Positions 1 to 11,700 of a stretch of 60,900 bases of DNA are shown here, piece by piece. The DNA is from Nocardia cerradoensis NBRC 101014 (GTDB taxonomy: Bacteria > Actinomycetota > Actinomycetes > Mycobacteriales > Mycobacteriaceae). Made by a program: the position numbers and the translations under genes. The DNA lies in the NCBI RefSeq assembly GCF_000308535.1, contig NZ_BAFW01000029.1, positions 1-60,900 of the forward strand, in the 5' to 3' direction. Positions within the stretch are counted from its first letter, which is position 1, and each line of letters starts with the position of its first letter. The notes under the pieces are model-generated. The model ran no database searches. It was not told the origin of the DNA and saw only the letters and a program-made list of their open reading frames with translations.

Positions 1-331
1 GGTTGTGGGTGAGGGTGTCGCCCTGCACGTTCACCGGAGCGACGGCCTGCCACTGGAATCCGGGCACCGAGGCCATCACGCCGCCGACCTGGTCGACCAG
101 GCTCAGACCGGCCTCGCCGGCCTCCAGCTCGTTGGCGCGAGCGGACCGCGAACCGTTCGGGTCGAGCACCAACTGCAGCTTGCTCTGCAGCTCGCCGACG
201 CCCGGAGCGGCGGCGTGCGCCGGGGCGGCGATCGGCGCGGCGACGGCCGGGGTCACGGAGGCGACGCCGCCGGCGAAGACCACGGCGGCCAGCGAAAACG
301 CCGCAACGGCACGGGATTTGATCTTGATCAT
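1..331 (-). CDS. MTB12-like low-molecular-weight secreted antigen (partial, 3' end outside window)
   Basis: The reading frame opens at an ATG (complement of 329-331) and stays open to the window edge, giving 110 codons without a stop. It begins MIKIKSRAVAAFSLAAVVFA, a basic N-terminus followed by a hydrophobic core and an Ala-rich stretch, a typical Sec signal peptide. The mature part contains LQLVLDPNGS and a Glu/Gly-rich turn followed by VPGFQWQAVAPVNVQGDTLT. This resembles the conserved domain of the mycobacterial antigen MTB12/CFP-2 family, small secreted proteins of unknown function. It is divergent from the lysine hydroxylase gene, with an iron box between them, so iron control is possible. 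The family call comes from motif resemblance only, and the C-terminal half is missing. Confidence 0.7.
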   Translation of the reverse strand, partial: MIKIKSRAVAAFSLAAVVFAGGVASVTPAVAAPIAAPAHAAAPGVGELQSKLQLVLDPNGSRSARANELEAGEAGLSLVDQVGGVMASVPGFQWQAVAPVNVQGDTLTHN

Positions 332-409
332 GGTCGTATCCGATCAGTTGTGGGACAGGAGTGCCGTGCCTCGCAATCGTTCCGCAAGGGCTGGCACCAC
401 CTAGCAATA

Positions 410-428
410 TAAGGTAAGCCTATGCAAA
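410..428. promoter_or_regulatory. IdeR/DtxR-type iron box between the MTB12-like gene and mbtG
   Basis: The 19-mer TAAGGTAAGCCTATGCAAA matches 13 of 19 positions of the IdeR consensus TTAGGTTAGGCTAACCTAA by hand count. It lies 79 bp upstream of the MTB12-like start and about 120 bp upstream of the hydroxylase start, so it could serve either or both. Iron-loaded IdeR normally represses siderophore genes. Confidence 0.7.
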
Positions 429-548
429 GGTAGGTAACACTCAGTCGACTTCGGGCGGATCCGCTCTTCCCGATATGTCGGATCTGCGCAGCTGAACGCC
501 CCTGGCGACCGGCTGGGCGGTGGCTGGAATCACAGAACGGGAGTACCA

Positions 549-1838
549 GTGAAGACGCTTCTCGTGGTCGGAGCCGGGCCGAAAGCGATGGCAGTGGCGG
601 CGAAGGCCCGGGTGCTGCGGGACCTGGGGTTACCCGCTCCGCGCGTGGTCGTGGTGGAACCGCATGCGGTGGGCGGTAATTGGCTGCCCAGCGGCGGATG
701 GACCGACGGCCAGCACCGGCTCGGCACCAGCCCCGAAAAGGATGTCGGCTTCCCGTATCACTCCACCTGGGCGCGTGGCCACAACCGCGCGATCGACCAG
801 GCGATGATCGCCTACAGTTGGACGTCGTTCCTGGTCGAGAACGGCACCTATGCCGAATGGGTCGACCGGGGCCGGCCCAGCCCGCATCACCACGTCTGGG
901 CCAACTATCTGCAGTGGGTCGCCCGCAAGGCCGAGGTCGAGATGGTGATGGGCGCGGTGCGCCGGATTCGCCCGGCCGCCGACGGCTGGCTGGTCGCGGT
1001 GGCCGACGGTGCCGGCGTGGAGACCGAAATCGATTGCGACGGGCTGATGATCACCGGCCCGGGCGACAGCCGGCGCGCGCTGGCCGACCATCCGAAGGTG
1101 CTGAGCATCGCGGACTTCTGGGATCTCGCCGGTAAGCGCCGGCTGCCGGTCTCCTCGCGGGCGGCGGTGATCGGCGGCGGTGAGACCGCGGGGTCGGCGG
1201 TGGACGAACTGGTGCGCCACGACGTCCTCACCGTGTCGGTGATCTCGCCCGCGGCCACCATCTACACCCGCGGCGAAAGCTATTTCGAGAATGCGCTGTT
1301 CAGCGATCCGGCGAAGTGGCGGGCACTGAGCCTGCAGGAGCGTCGCGACGTCATTCGCCGCACCGATCGTGGCGTGTTCTCGGTGCGGGTGCAGGAGAAT
1401 GTGCTGGGGGACAATCGCGTTCATCATCTCCAGGGACGCGTGGTGCGGGTGGCCGAGCGCGGCGAGGGGGTGGCCCTCACCTTGCGCAATGAGTTGCGCC
1501 CCGATCAGATGCACGCCTTCGATCTGGTGGTCGACGCCACCGGCGGCCAGCCGCTGTGGTTCCTGGACCTGTTCGATGCCGATGCCTCGGATCTGGTGGA
1601 GCTCGCGGTGGGCGGGCCCGTCACCCATGCGCGGCTGGAGGCGGCCATCGGCCACGATCTGGCGGTGTCCGGCCTCGACGCCAAGCTCTACCTGCCGAAT
1701 CTCGCGGGGATGGCGCAGGGGCCCGGCTTCCCCAATCTCAGCTGCCTGGGCGAACTTTCGGATCGGGTGCTGGGTGAGGTGCCGGTGCGCCGGACCGCCG
1801 CGGTGGCGCGGATCGGGGCCGGGCAGCGCCCGGAATGA
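549..1838 (+). CDS. mbtG: L-lysine N6-monooxygenase (MbtG-type, siderophore biosynthesis)
   Basis: The 429-residue protein is close to the length of mycobacterial MbtG. It starts with an FAD-binding Rossmann motif (VVGAGPKAMAVAAK, residues about 6-19) followed by a VVVVEPHAVGGNW stretch. A second nucleotide-binding motif (VIGGGETAGSAV) near residue 210 is the NADPH site. The motif DATGG lies near residue 330. These are features of the lysine/ornithine N-hydroxylase group, which hydroxylates the side-chain amine to make the hydroxamate half of a siderophore. The GTG start at 549 fits the alignment of the first beta strand. An iron-boxed formyltransferase gene follows at once, so the pair probably makes N6-formyl-N6-hydroxylysine. 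An ornithine substrate cannot be excluded from sequence alone. Confidence 0.88.
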   Translation: MKTLLVVGAGPKAMAVAAKARVLRDLGLPAPRVVVVEPHAVGGNWLPSGGWTDGQHRLGTSPEKDVGFPYHSTWARGHNRAIDQAMIAYSWTSFLVENGTYAEWVDRGRPSPHHHVWANYLQWVARKAEVEMVMGAVRRIRPAADGWLVAVADGAGVETEIDCDGLMITGPGDSRRALADHPKVLSIADFWDLAGKRRLPVSSRAAVIGGGETAGSAVDELVRHDVLTVSVISPAATIYTRGESYFENALFSDPAKWRALSLQERRDVIRRTDRGVFSVRVQENVLGDNRVHHLQGRVVRVAERGEGVALTLRNELRPDQMHAFDLVVDATGGQPLWFLDLFDADASDLVELAVGGPVTHARLEAAIGHDLAVSGLDAKLYLPNLAGMAQGPGFPNLSCLGELSDRVLGEVPVRRTAAVARIGAGQRPE

Positions 1839-1852
1839 TCACGCGGCTAACT

Positions 1853-1871
1853 GTAGGCTAGGCTACCCTTA
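1853..1871 (+). promoter_or_regulatory. IdeR-type iron box upstream of the formyltransferase operon
   Basis: GTAGGCTAGGCTACCCTTA matches 15 of 19 consensus positions by hand count. It fills most of the 56-bp gap between the hydroxylase stop and the formyltransferase start, so the formyltransferase-NRPS pair probably has its own iron-repressed promoter. Confidence 0.85.
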
Positions 1872-1894
1872 GTTCGAGGGAAGAGGTTCGGTTC

Positions 1895-2832
1895 ATGCGT
1901 ATCGTGTCGTTCGGTTATCAGACCTGGGGTCGTAAAACGCTGCAGGCCCTGATCGATTCGGAACATGAGGTGGTGCTCGCGGTCACCCACCCCGCGAGTG
2001 AACACGCCTACAAGGGCATCTGGTCCGATTCGGTCGAGGAACTGGCGCGCGAACACGGCATTCCGGTCCACCTGACCGAGCGCGCGGATGCGGAGACGAT
2101 CGATCTGGTCAAGCGCGCCGAACCCGACATCATCGTGGTCAACAGCTGGTACACCTGGATGCCGCCGGAGCTGTATCTGATGCCGCCGCACGGCACGCTG
2201 AATCTGCACGATTCGCTGCTGCCGAAGTTCACCGGCTTCTCGCCCGTGCTGTGGGCGCTGATCAGCGGCGAATCCGAATTCGGCCTGACCGTGCATCGGA
2301 TGGACGAACAGCTCGACACCGGCGACATCCTCGTGCAGCGCTCGCTGCCGATCGGCCCGACCGCCACCGGAACCGAACTCGTCCTCGCCGGAATGGAACT
2401 GATTCCGGGCGCGCTCCGGGAGGCGCTCAGTGCGATCGAATCCGGCACCGCGGTCTGGCGGCCGCAGGACAAGGCCGAGCGCACCTATTTCCACAAGCGG
2501 TCCGAGCGCGACAGCCGCATCGACTGGCACTGGGACGCGGTGGATCTCGAGCGTTTCGTGCGCGCGCTGTCCGAGCCGTATCCGCGGGCGTTCTCCTACT
2601 ACCGCGGCGAGAAGGTGGAGATCACCGCCGCCACCCTGTCGCAGGCCCGCTACGGCGGAACCCCCGGCCGAGTCGTCGTGCAGGAGGGTGGTGGCGTGGT
2701 GATCTGCGGGCCGGACGCACACCGCGGCGGCAATCTCGGCCTGGTCGTCACCCGGGTGCGCACCGCCGACGGCGCCGAGCACGACGGTGCCGAATTCTTC
2801 GCTCGCGGTGGTTATCTCACCGACGCCCCGCG

Positions 2833-2836
<4 letters not shown>
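1895..2836 (+). CDS. Methionyl-tRNA-formyltransferase-like N-hydroxylysine/ornithine formyltransferase
   Basis: This 313-residue protein has the formyl-transferase fold. The catalytic Asn-His-Asp set is visible as NLHDSLLPKFTGFSP (Asn and His) and QLDTGDIL (Asp). A C-terminal domain resembling the Fmt C-terminal domain begins near residue 195. The family uses N10-formyl-tetrahydrofolate as donor. Because it sits between the lysine hydroxylase and an NRPS, with an iron box 24 bp upstream of its start, the substrate is probably a free N-hydroxylated lysine (or ornithine) rather than Met-tRNA. It would then replace the MbtK-type long-chain acyltransferase of mycobactin. N-formyl hydroxamates are known in Nocardia siderophores such as formobactin and brasilibactin. 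Its stop overlaps the next start (ATGA), indicating translational coupling. Confidence 0.87.
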
Positions 2837-5973
<3,137 letters not shown>

Positions 5974-6035
5974 GCTACGATCTCGAGAGGGCCGGGATCG
6001 CGAGTCGCCCGGAGCGAAGTACAAGGAGCTGTGCA

Positions 6036-7037
6036 ATGAACCCAGGTCGAACATCCGCGGGCCGCGGTATGCGCGCACGCGGCGCGGTGCTGCGAACCAC
6101 GTTGCTGGCGCTGATCCTGGGTCTGGTGACGGCCGTGGCCGCCTGCGGATCCGGTTCGGACGACGCCGATTCCGGTGGCGCCGTGACGATCCAGCACAGC
6201 ATGGGCACCACCACCGTCGACGGCACGCCCAAGCGCGTGGTCACCCTCGGCCCGGCCTGGCTGGACGCGGCCGTCTCCCTCGGGGTCACCCCGGTCGGCT
6301 ATCTGGTCCCCGGTGCCGGGGCCGGGATGACTGTGCCGTGGCTGCCGTCGTCGCTGCCGCAACAGTCCAAGGCTTTGAACATGGGCGGCGATGTCGTCGA
6401 GCAGATCGCGGCGCTCGAGCCCGATCTCATCGTGGCGCCGGGCTACATGATGGACAAGGCCATGTACGACAAGCTGTCCAAGCTGGCCCCGACCATCGGG
6501 CCGCTGTCCTCGGCGCAGATCGATCCGTGGGAAGACCAGGTTCAGGCCCTCGGCAAGGCGCTGCACAAGCAGGACCAGGCCGAGAAGGTGGTCGCCGATG
6601 TGCACGGCAAGGTCGACGCGGTCGCCGCGAAACATCCCGGCCTGAAGGGCAAGAGCTTCCTCACCTGCATGCTCACCACGCCCACCCAGCTGATGGTGCT
6701 GGCGGATCCGAAAGACGGTTCCGCGCAGGTGTTCACGCGGCTCGGGATGACGATGCCGGCGAAACTGGTCGCCGAGGCCCCCTCGGGCGGACGGCTGGCG
6801 CTCTCGCCGGAACGGCTCGGCGACCTGACCTCCGATCTGCTGGTGTGCGGCGCCGCTCCGGGCCTGCAGGAGAAGTTCACCCAGCTGCCCGGCTACGCGG
6901 ATCTGCCGTCGGTGCGCCAGGGCGGCATCTCGTTCGTGGACATGATCACGATCAACGCCATCAACCAGCCGACCGCACTGTCGGTGCCGTATCTGCTGGA
7001 CAAGCTCGAACCGACATTCTCGACCGTCGGCAAGTAA
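6036..7037 (+). CDS. Iron-siderophore ABC transporter substrate-binding lipoprotein
   Basis: The 333-residue protein has a positively charged N-terminus, a hydrophobic segment and the lipobox VAAC at residues 33-36, so it should be diacylglyceryl-anchored outside the cytoplasmic membrane. The body has features of the FepB/FecB class of helical-backbone binding proteins: PKRVVTLGPAWLDAAVSLGV near the N-terminus, EQIAALEPDLIV in the middle, and a long connecting helix. It probably captures the ferric siderophore made by the surrounding synthetases. No classic permease gene is present. The nearby exporter-fold ABC pair may be its partner, or a permease may be encoded elsewhere. A strong iron box lies just upstream. 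Confidence 0.9.
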   Translation: MNPGRTSAGRGMRARGAVLRTTLLALILGLVTAVAACGSGSDDADSGGAVTIQHSMGTTTVDGTPKRVVTLGPAWLDAAVSLGVTPVGYLVPGAGAGMTVPWLPSSLPQQSKALNMGGDVVEQIAALEPDLIVAPGYMMDKAMYDKLSKLAPTIGPLSSAQIDPWEDQVQALGKALHKQDQAEKVVADVHGKVDAVAAKHPGLKGKSFLTCMLTTPTQLMVLADPKDGSAQVFTRLGMTMPAKLVAEAPSGGRLALSPERLGDLTSDLLVCGAAPGLQEKFTQLPGYADLPSVRQGGISFVDMITINAINQPTALSVPYLLDKLEPTFSTVGK

Positions 7038-7050
7038 GGACTGAGTACCC

Positions 7051-8748
7051 ATGTCTGATTCGCCCGTGCCGAATACGACCGCGCCGGCCGCGTCTGCGCC
7101 GGAAACCGCTGCGGCCGCGACCCAGTCGCGAACGGGCGGACGGGGCATCCCGTTGTCCCCGGCCCAGCAGGCCGCCCTGCTGCCGGAACGACTGCGCGGC
7201 GTCGCGGCGACGAATCTCTTTCTCGCCCTGGAGATCACCGGCGACATAGATCCGGCCGATCTGGACCGGGCCGCGGTCGCCGCGGTGAGCCGGCACGACA
7301 TTCTGCGCACGGTCTACCCGGACGATCGCCGGATTCCGTACCAGCGTGTCGTCGACGCGCCCGACACGGTGGTCGAGACGGTCGAGACCGCGTCCGCGGA
7401 CCTCGACGCCGCGCTGCGGTCCGATGCCGCGCACCGCATCGATCCGGTGCGCGAGCTGCCGATCCGGATCAGACTGCACCGCACCCCCGATCGAGACGTC
7501 CTGTCCCTCACCGCGCATCCGGTGGCCGCCGACGATCGCAGTCTCGAACTGCTGGTCGCGGAACTGCTCGAGGGATCGGTCGCCGAGCCGGTGGCACAGT
7601 ACCGGGGCTACGCGATGGCGCAGATGAAGTCGCTGGTCGGCGATGCCGCCGCCGATCCCGACCTCGGGTACTGGCTGGATCGGCTGGCCGATCTGCCGGA
7701 GCGGGCGACCGTGGCGGTGGCCGGTGCTTCCGGCGCGCAACCGGGTCCGGCCGCCGCGACGCGCACGCTGCGGGTCCCGGCGGCTGCCTTCGGCGACCAC
7801 GACGTCGAACTGTCCGTGGTCGCCGCGCTGGCCGCTGTGCTGGGCGCGGCGGGTCTCGGTGATGATGTGCCGATCGGTATCGCCGACGCGGGACGGGCTG
7901 GTGCACAAGAGGATTCGGCGCTAGGCGCCTACGCGAACCATCTGGTGCTGCGCATCGACACCGCAGCGGCGGCCACTCCGCGAGCGCTGCTGGCGCAGGT
8001 CGCGGAGCTCGCGGTGCCCGCGCGCGCCCATGCCGCGGCCCGGATCGAGCGGATCACGCATCAGCTGCGCGGTGCCGCCGCCGTCGCCGCGGGTGCGCCA
8101 TTCCAGGCACTGGTCACCACCCGGACCGAGGTGACCGGCGCGAACGCACGCGAGATCGCCCGGCGAGTGGCGCGGCCACACGGAACCGATGTCGTCGCCG
8201 ATGTCGTCACCGGAGCCGAGGAGGTGGCGGTGACCCTCGAATTCCCGGCGGCATTCGCCGGAAGCGCTGAATTCGACGCGCTCACAAGCGGGATCGAGCG
8301 ATGGCTGCTGAATTTCGCTGCGGCCTCGGAGAATCCGCTGCGCGAGGTGGAGCTTCCGACGGTGTTCGAACGGGACGCGTTCTACCACGGTGGCACCGGC
8401 CTCGGCGGAGAGCCCAGCACGGATGCCGAACGGCTGATCGCCGATACCATACGCGAGGTGCTCGAACTGGATGCGGACGACGAGGTCGGCCGCGCCGACA
8501 CCTTCTTCTCCCTGGGCGGTGACAGCATCGCCGCACTGCGCATGGTCACTCTGCTCGGTGAGCGAGGCTATGCGCTGGACGTGCAGAAGGTGTTCGAATT
8601 CCCGGCTGTGCACGAACTGGCCGCACAGCTGACCGAGGCCGAGGCGGCCCCGGCCGCCGAACAGACCGCCCCCGTCGCGCCGATGAGCGCTTCCGGTCTG
8701 GATCCGGCTGCACTGGCCGCACTCGGCAAGAAGTTCGCCGCACGGTGA
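7051..8748 (+). CDS. Two-domain NRPS protein, degenerate condensation domain plus PCP, no adenylation domain
   Basis: The 565-residue protein starts with a Pro/Ala/Thr-rich linker. A condensation-like domain covers about residues 30-420. Its active-site motif reads HPVAADDR (residues 156-163), so the catalytic second His is Pro and the Gly is Arg. A carrier domain with LGGDS, phosphopantetheine site Ser492, follows and ends in an Ala-rich tail. No adenylation motif (TSGSTG, YGPTE) is present, so the carrier must be loaded by another protein or receive a chain from one. It lies 13 bp after the lipoprotein gene, and its stop overlaps the next NRPS start (GTGA). A structural docking or parking role for the C-like domain is inferred. 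Confidence 0.88.
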   Translation: MSDSPVPNTTAPAASAPETAAAATQSRTGGRGIPLSPAQQAALLPERLRGVAATNLFLALEITGDIDPADLDRAAVAAVSRHDILRTVYPDDRRIPYQRVVDAPDTVVETVETASADLDAALRSDAAHRIDPVRELPIRIRLHRTPDRDVLSLTAHPVAADDRSLELLVAELLEGSVAEPVAQYRGYAMAQMKSLVGDAAADPDLGYWLDRLADLPERATVAVAGASGAQPGPAAATRTLRVPAAAFGDHDVELSVVAALAAVLGAAGLGDDVPIGIADAGRAGAQEDSALGAYANHLVLRIDTAAAATPRALLAQVAELAVPARAHAAARIERITHQLRGAAAVAAGAPFQALVTTRTEVTGANAREIARRVARPHGTDVVADVVTGAEEVAVTLEFPAAFAGSAEFDALTSGIERWLLNFAAASENPLREVELPTVFERDAFYHGGTGLGGEPSTDAERLIADTIREVLELDADDEVGRADTFFSLGGDSIAALRMVTLLGERGYALDVQKVFEFPAVHELAAQLTEAEAAPAAEQTAPVAPMSASGLDPAALAALGKKFAAR

Positions 8749-11700
8749 GCGAGGTGGAGATTCTCGACGTCGTCGCGCTGTCGCCGCTGCAGCGCGGGCT
8801 GTATTCGGTCAGTTCGATGGCGCAGGGCATCGACCCCTACCTGGTCACCTTCGCGGTGCGCGTGGAGAATCTGGCCGATCCGGCGGCGCTGCGTGCGGCC
8901 TTCGACGGTGTCCTGCGGCGCTACCCGCATCTGGGTGCGGCGGTCCTGGCCGAGGATGTGCCGCATCCGGTGCTGGTCATCACCTCGGAGGGCCGAATCG
9001 GCTGGCGCGAGGTCGATCTGCGCTCGGCCCCCGACCCCGAGGCGGCGGCGCGGGATCTCTACTGGGAGGAAGCGCGCCGGCGGCTCGACCTGGACCGCGG
9101 TCCGCTGTTCCGGGTCGTCGCGGCGCGGGTCGGCGAGCACGAGTACGAAGTGGTGTGTACCGCACACCATATCGTCGTCGACGGCTGGTCGATTCCGCTT
9201 CTGTTCTCCGATCTGATCGCCCTGCACCGCGGGGAGGGCGCGGCGTTGCCCCCGGCTCCGCCGTTGCGGGAACATGCGGCCTGGCTGGCGAGTCGCGACA
9301 CCGAGGCCTCGGCGCGGGCGTGGGCCGCGGCACTGGAGGGTCTGGCGCCGATGCCGATGCTCGGGCCGCCGGCCCCGGCGGATCTCGACCTGCCCGTCGT
9401 GGGCGAGGCGCGGGTGGACGCGGTGGGCACCGACCTGCTCCTGAACTGGGCGCGGGCCAACGGTCTCACCCTGAACACCGTGCTCCAAATGGCTTGGGCG
9501 CGTATCCTTTCCGGTCTGACCGGCCGCGACGACGTGGTCTTCGGCCAGACCACCTCGGGCCGCGATGCCTCGCTGCCGAACGCGGAGCGCCTGGTCGGCG
9601 CGCTGGTCACCACCATTCCGGTACGGGTGCGGATGGACGAACGCGCGCCCGCGCAGGTCGGCGCCGAACTGCAGCGCTCGGTGGCGCGGCTGCGGGCCCA
9701 CGAATATCTGGGCATCGCGGAGATCACCCGCCACGCCGGAGCCGGCCAATTGTTCGACAGCCTGCTCGTCTTCGAGAACTCGCCGGTCGGCGCGGTCGCA
9801 CCGCGCATGCCGATGGGCGGCGGCGCCACCATGACCGCACGCCGCGTCGATTCGCCGAGCCATTATCCGATCGCCGTCGTGCCCGTACTCGAACACGGCG
9901 AGCTGATCTGCCGTGTCGAAACCCGCCCCGACCTGATCACCACCTTCGACCCGGACCGAATGGCGCGCCGGTTGCTCGCCGTCGCCACCCGGATCGTGGC
10001 GGCGCGGCAGTGCAGTGCGGTCGATGTGCTGCTCGACGACGAGCCCGCCGCGCTGACGGCCGACTACGCCGGTGGCGCAAGGGTTTCCGATGCGCCGAGT
10101 TCTGCCGCACCCGCCACGGTTCCGGAGGCGTTGCTCAACGCTGCCGACGCGGCGGCCGATCGGATCGCGGTCGTCGATGCGGCGGGTGAGCAGACCTTCA
10201 CCGAATTCAGTTCCGCGGTATGCACATTGGCCGCCGAGCTGGCTGCGGCGGGGATCGGTTCCGGTGACTCGGTGGCGGTCATGCTGCCCCGTGACCGCCG
10301 AGTCCTGCACGCTCCCTTCGCCATCGGCCTCGCCGGCGCCACGTGTGTGCACGTCGATCCGGCCACCCCGGCCGACCGCGTGGCGTATCTGCTGAGCACC
10401 AGCGGGGCGCGCATCGTCCTCGCCGACGCGGATCGCGCCGAGACGCTGGCCGAGGTCCGCGCGCAAGCGGTGGAATGCCGCCACGGGATCACGGACAGCG
10501 ACGGCCGCCTCCTGTTCCCGGGCTCCGATTCGGTTTCGGCGGGCGGCCGTGGTGTGCCGCGAGTGACGGTTTCGGCCGAAACGGCGACTCCGGGCGTCGC
10601 GACGACGGATGAGGCCACGTCGCACGGGTCGCCACTGCCGGCATCGGACGGTGCCGCGGCGAACGGACGGACGGACTCCAGCGCGGAACGGAACCGCGAG
10701 TCCGTCAGCGCGTCGGACCCTGTGCCGCAACGGCATTCGGACGCGCCGTGCTATGTGGTGTTCACCTCCGGCACGACCGGCAGGCCCAAGGGGGTCGCGG
10801 TATCGCATCGCGCGCTGCTCAACCACTGGGGCAATCACGAGCGGCGGATCTTCGCGCCGATCGCCGCCGCCACCGGGCGCACGCTGCGCGTCGGGCACGG
10901 CTGGTCCACCGGATTCGATGCGGCGTGGCAGCCCACGGTCGCCCTGCTGAGCGGCCACACCGTGGTCCTGCTGGGTGACGAGGTTCGCACCGATGCCGAG
11001 CGCATCGTCGGGGCCATCGGCGAATTCGGGATCGACATCTTCGACACCTCGCCGTCCATGCTGAACCGGCTGATCGCCGCCGGACTGTTGCGCACCGATC
11101 CCGAGACCGGTGCCGAGCGCTGTCCGCTGGCCGTGCTCGCGCTGGGCGGCGAGGCGATCAGCCCGGACACCTGGCGGCGCCTGCAGGGCCTGGCGAGCAC
11201 TCGGGTCATCAACTTCTACGGCCCGACCGAGGCGACCGTCGAGGCGCTGATGGCCGATGTGCACGACCACGCCGCGCCGACCATCGGCCGCCCGTTCGAC
11301 GCGATGACCGCCGAGGTGCTCGATCACCGGTTGCGGCCGGTGCCGCCCGGCGGGCAGGGCGAGCTCTACCTTTCCGGACCGCAACTCGCGCTCGGCTATC
11401 TGGGGCGGCCCGCCACCACCGCGGCCGCCTTCGTCGCGGGCGAGGCGGGTGAAAGGCGGTATCGCACCGGCGATCTCGTGCGTCGAGCCGACGACGGCAC
11501 CGTTGCCTACGAGGGTCGCGTCGACCGGCAGGTGAAGATCAACGGATACCGCGTCGAACCCGACGAGGTCAGTGTGGTGCTGCGAGAACTCGACGGCGTC
11601 CGCCACGCGGCGGCGCTGGCCTTCACCGAGAACGGGCGGACCCGGCTGGGCGCGCTGGTGGTCGGTGACGGCACCGTCGCACGGCTGCGTTCCGATCTGG

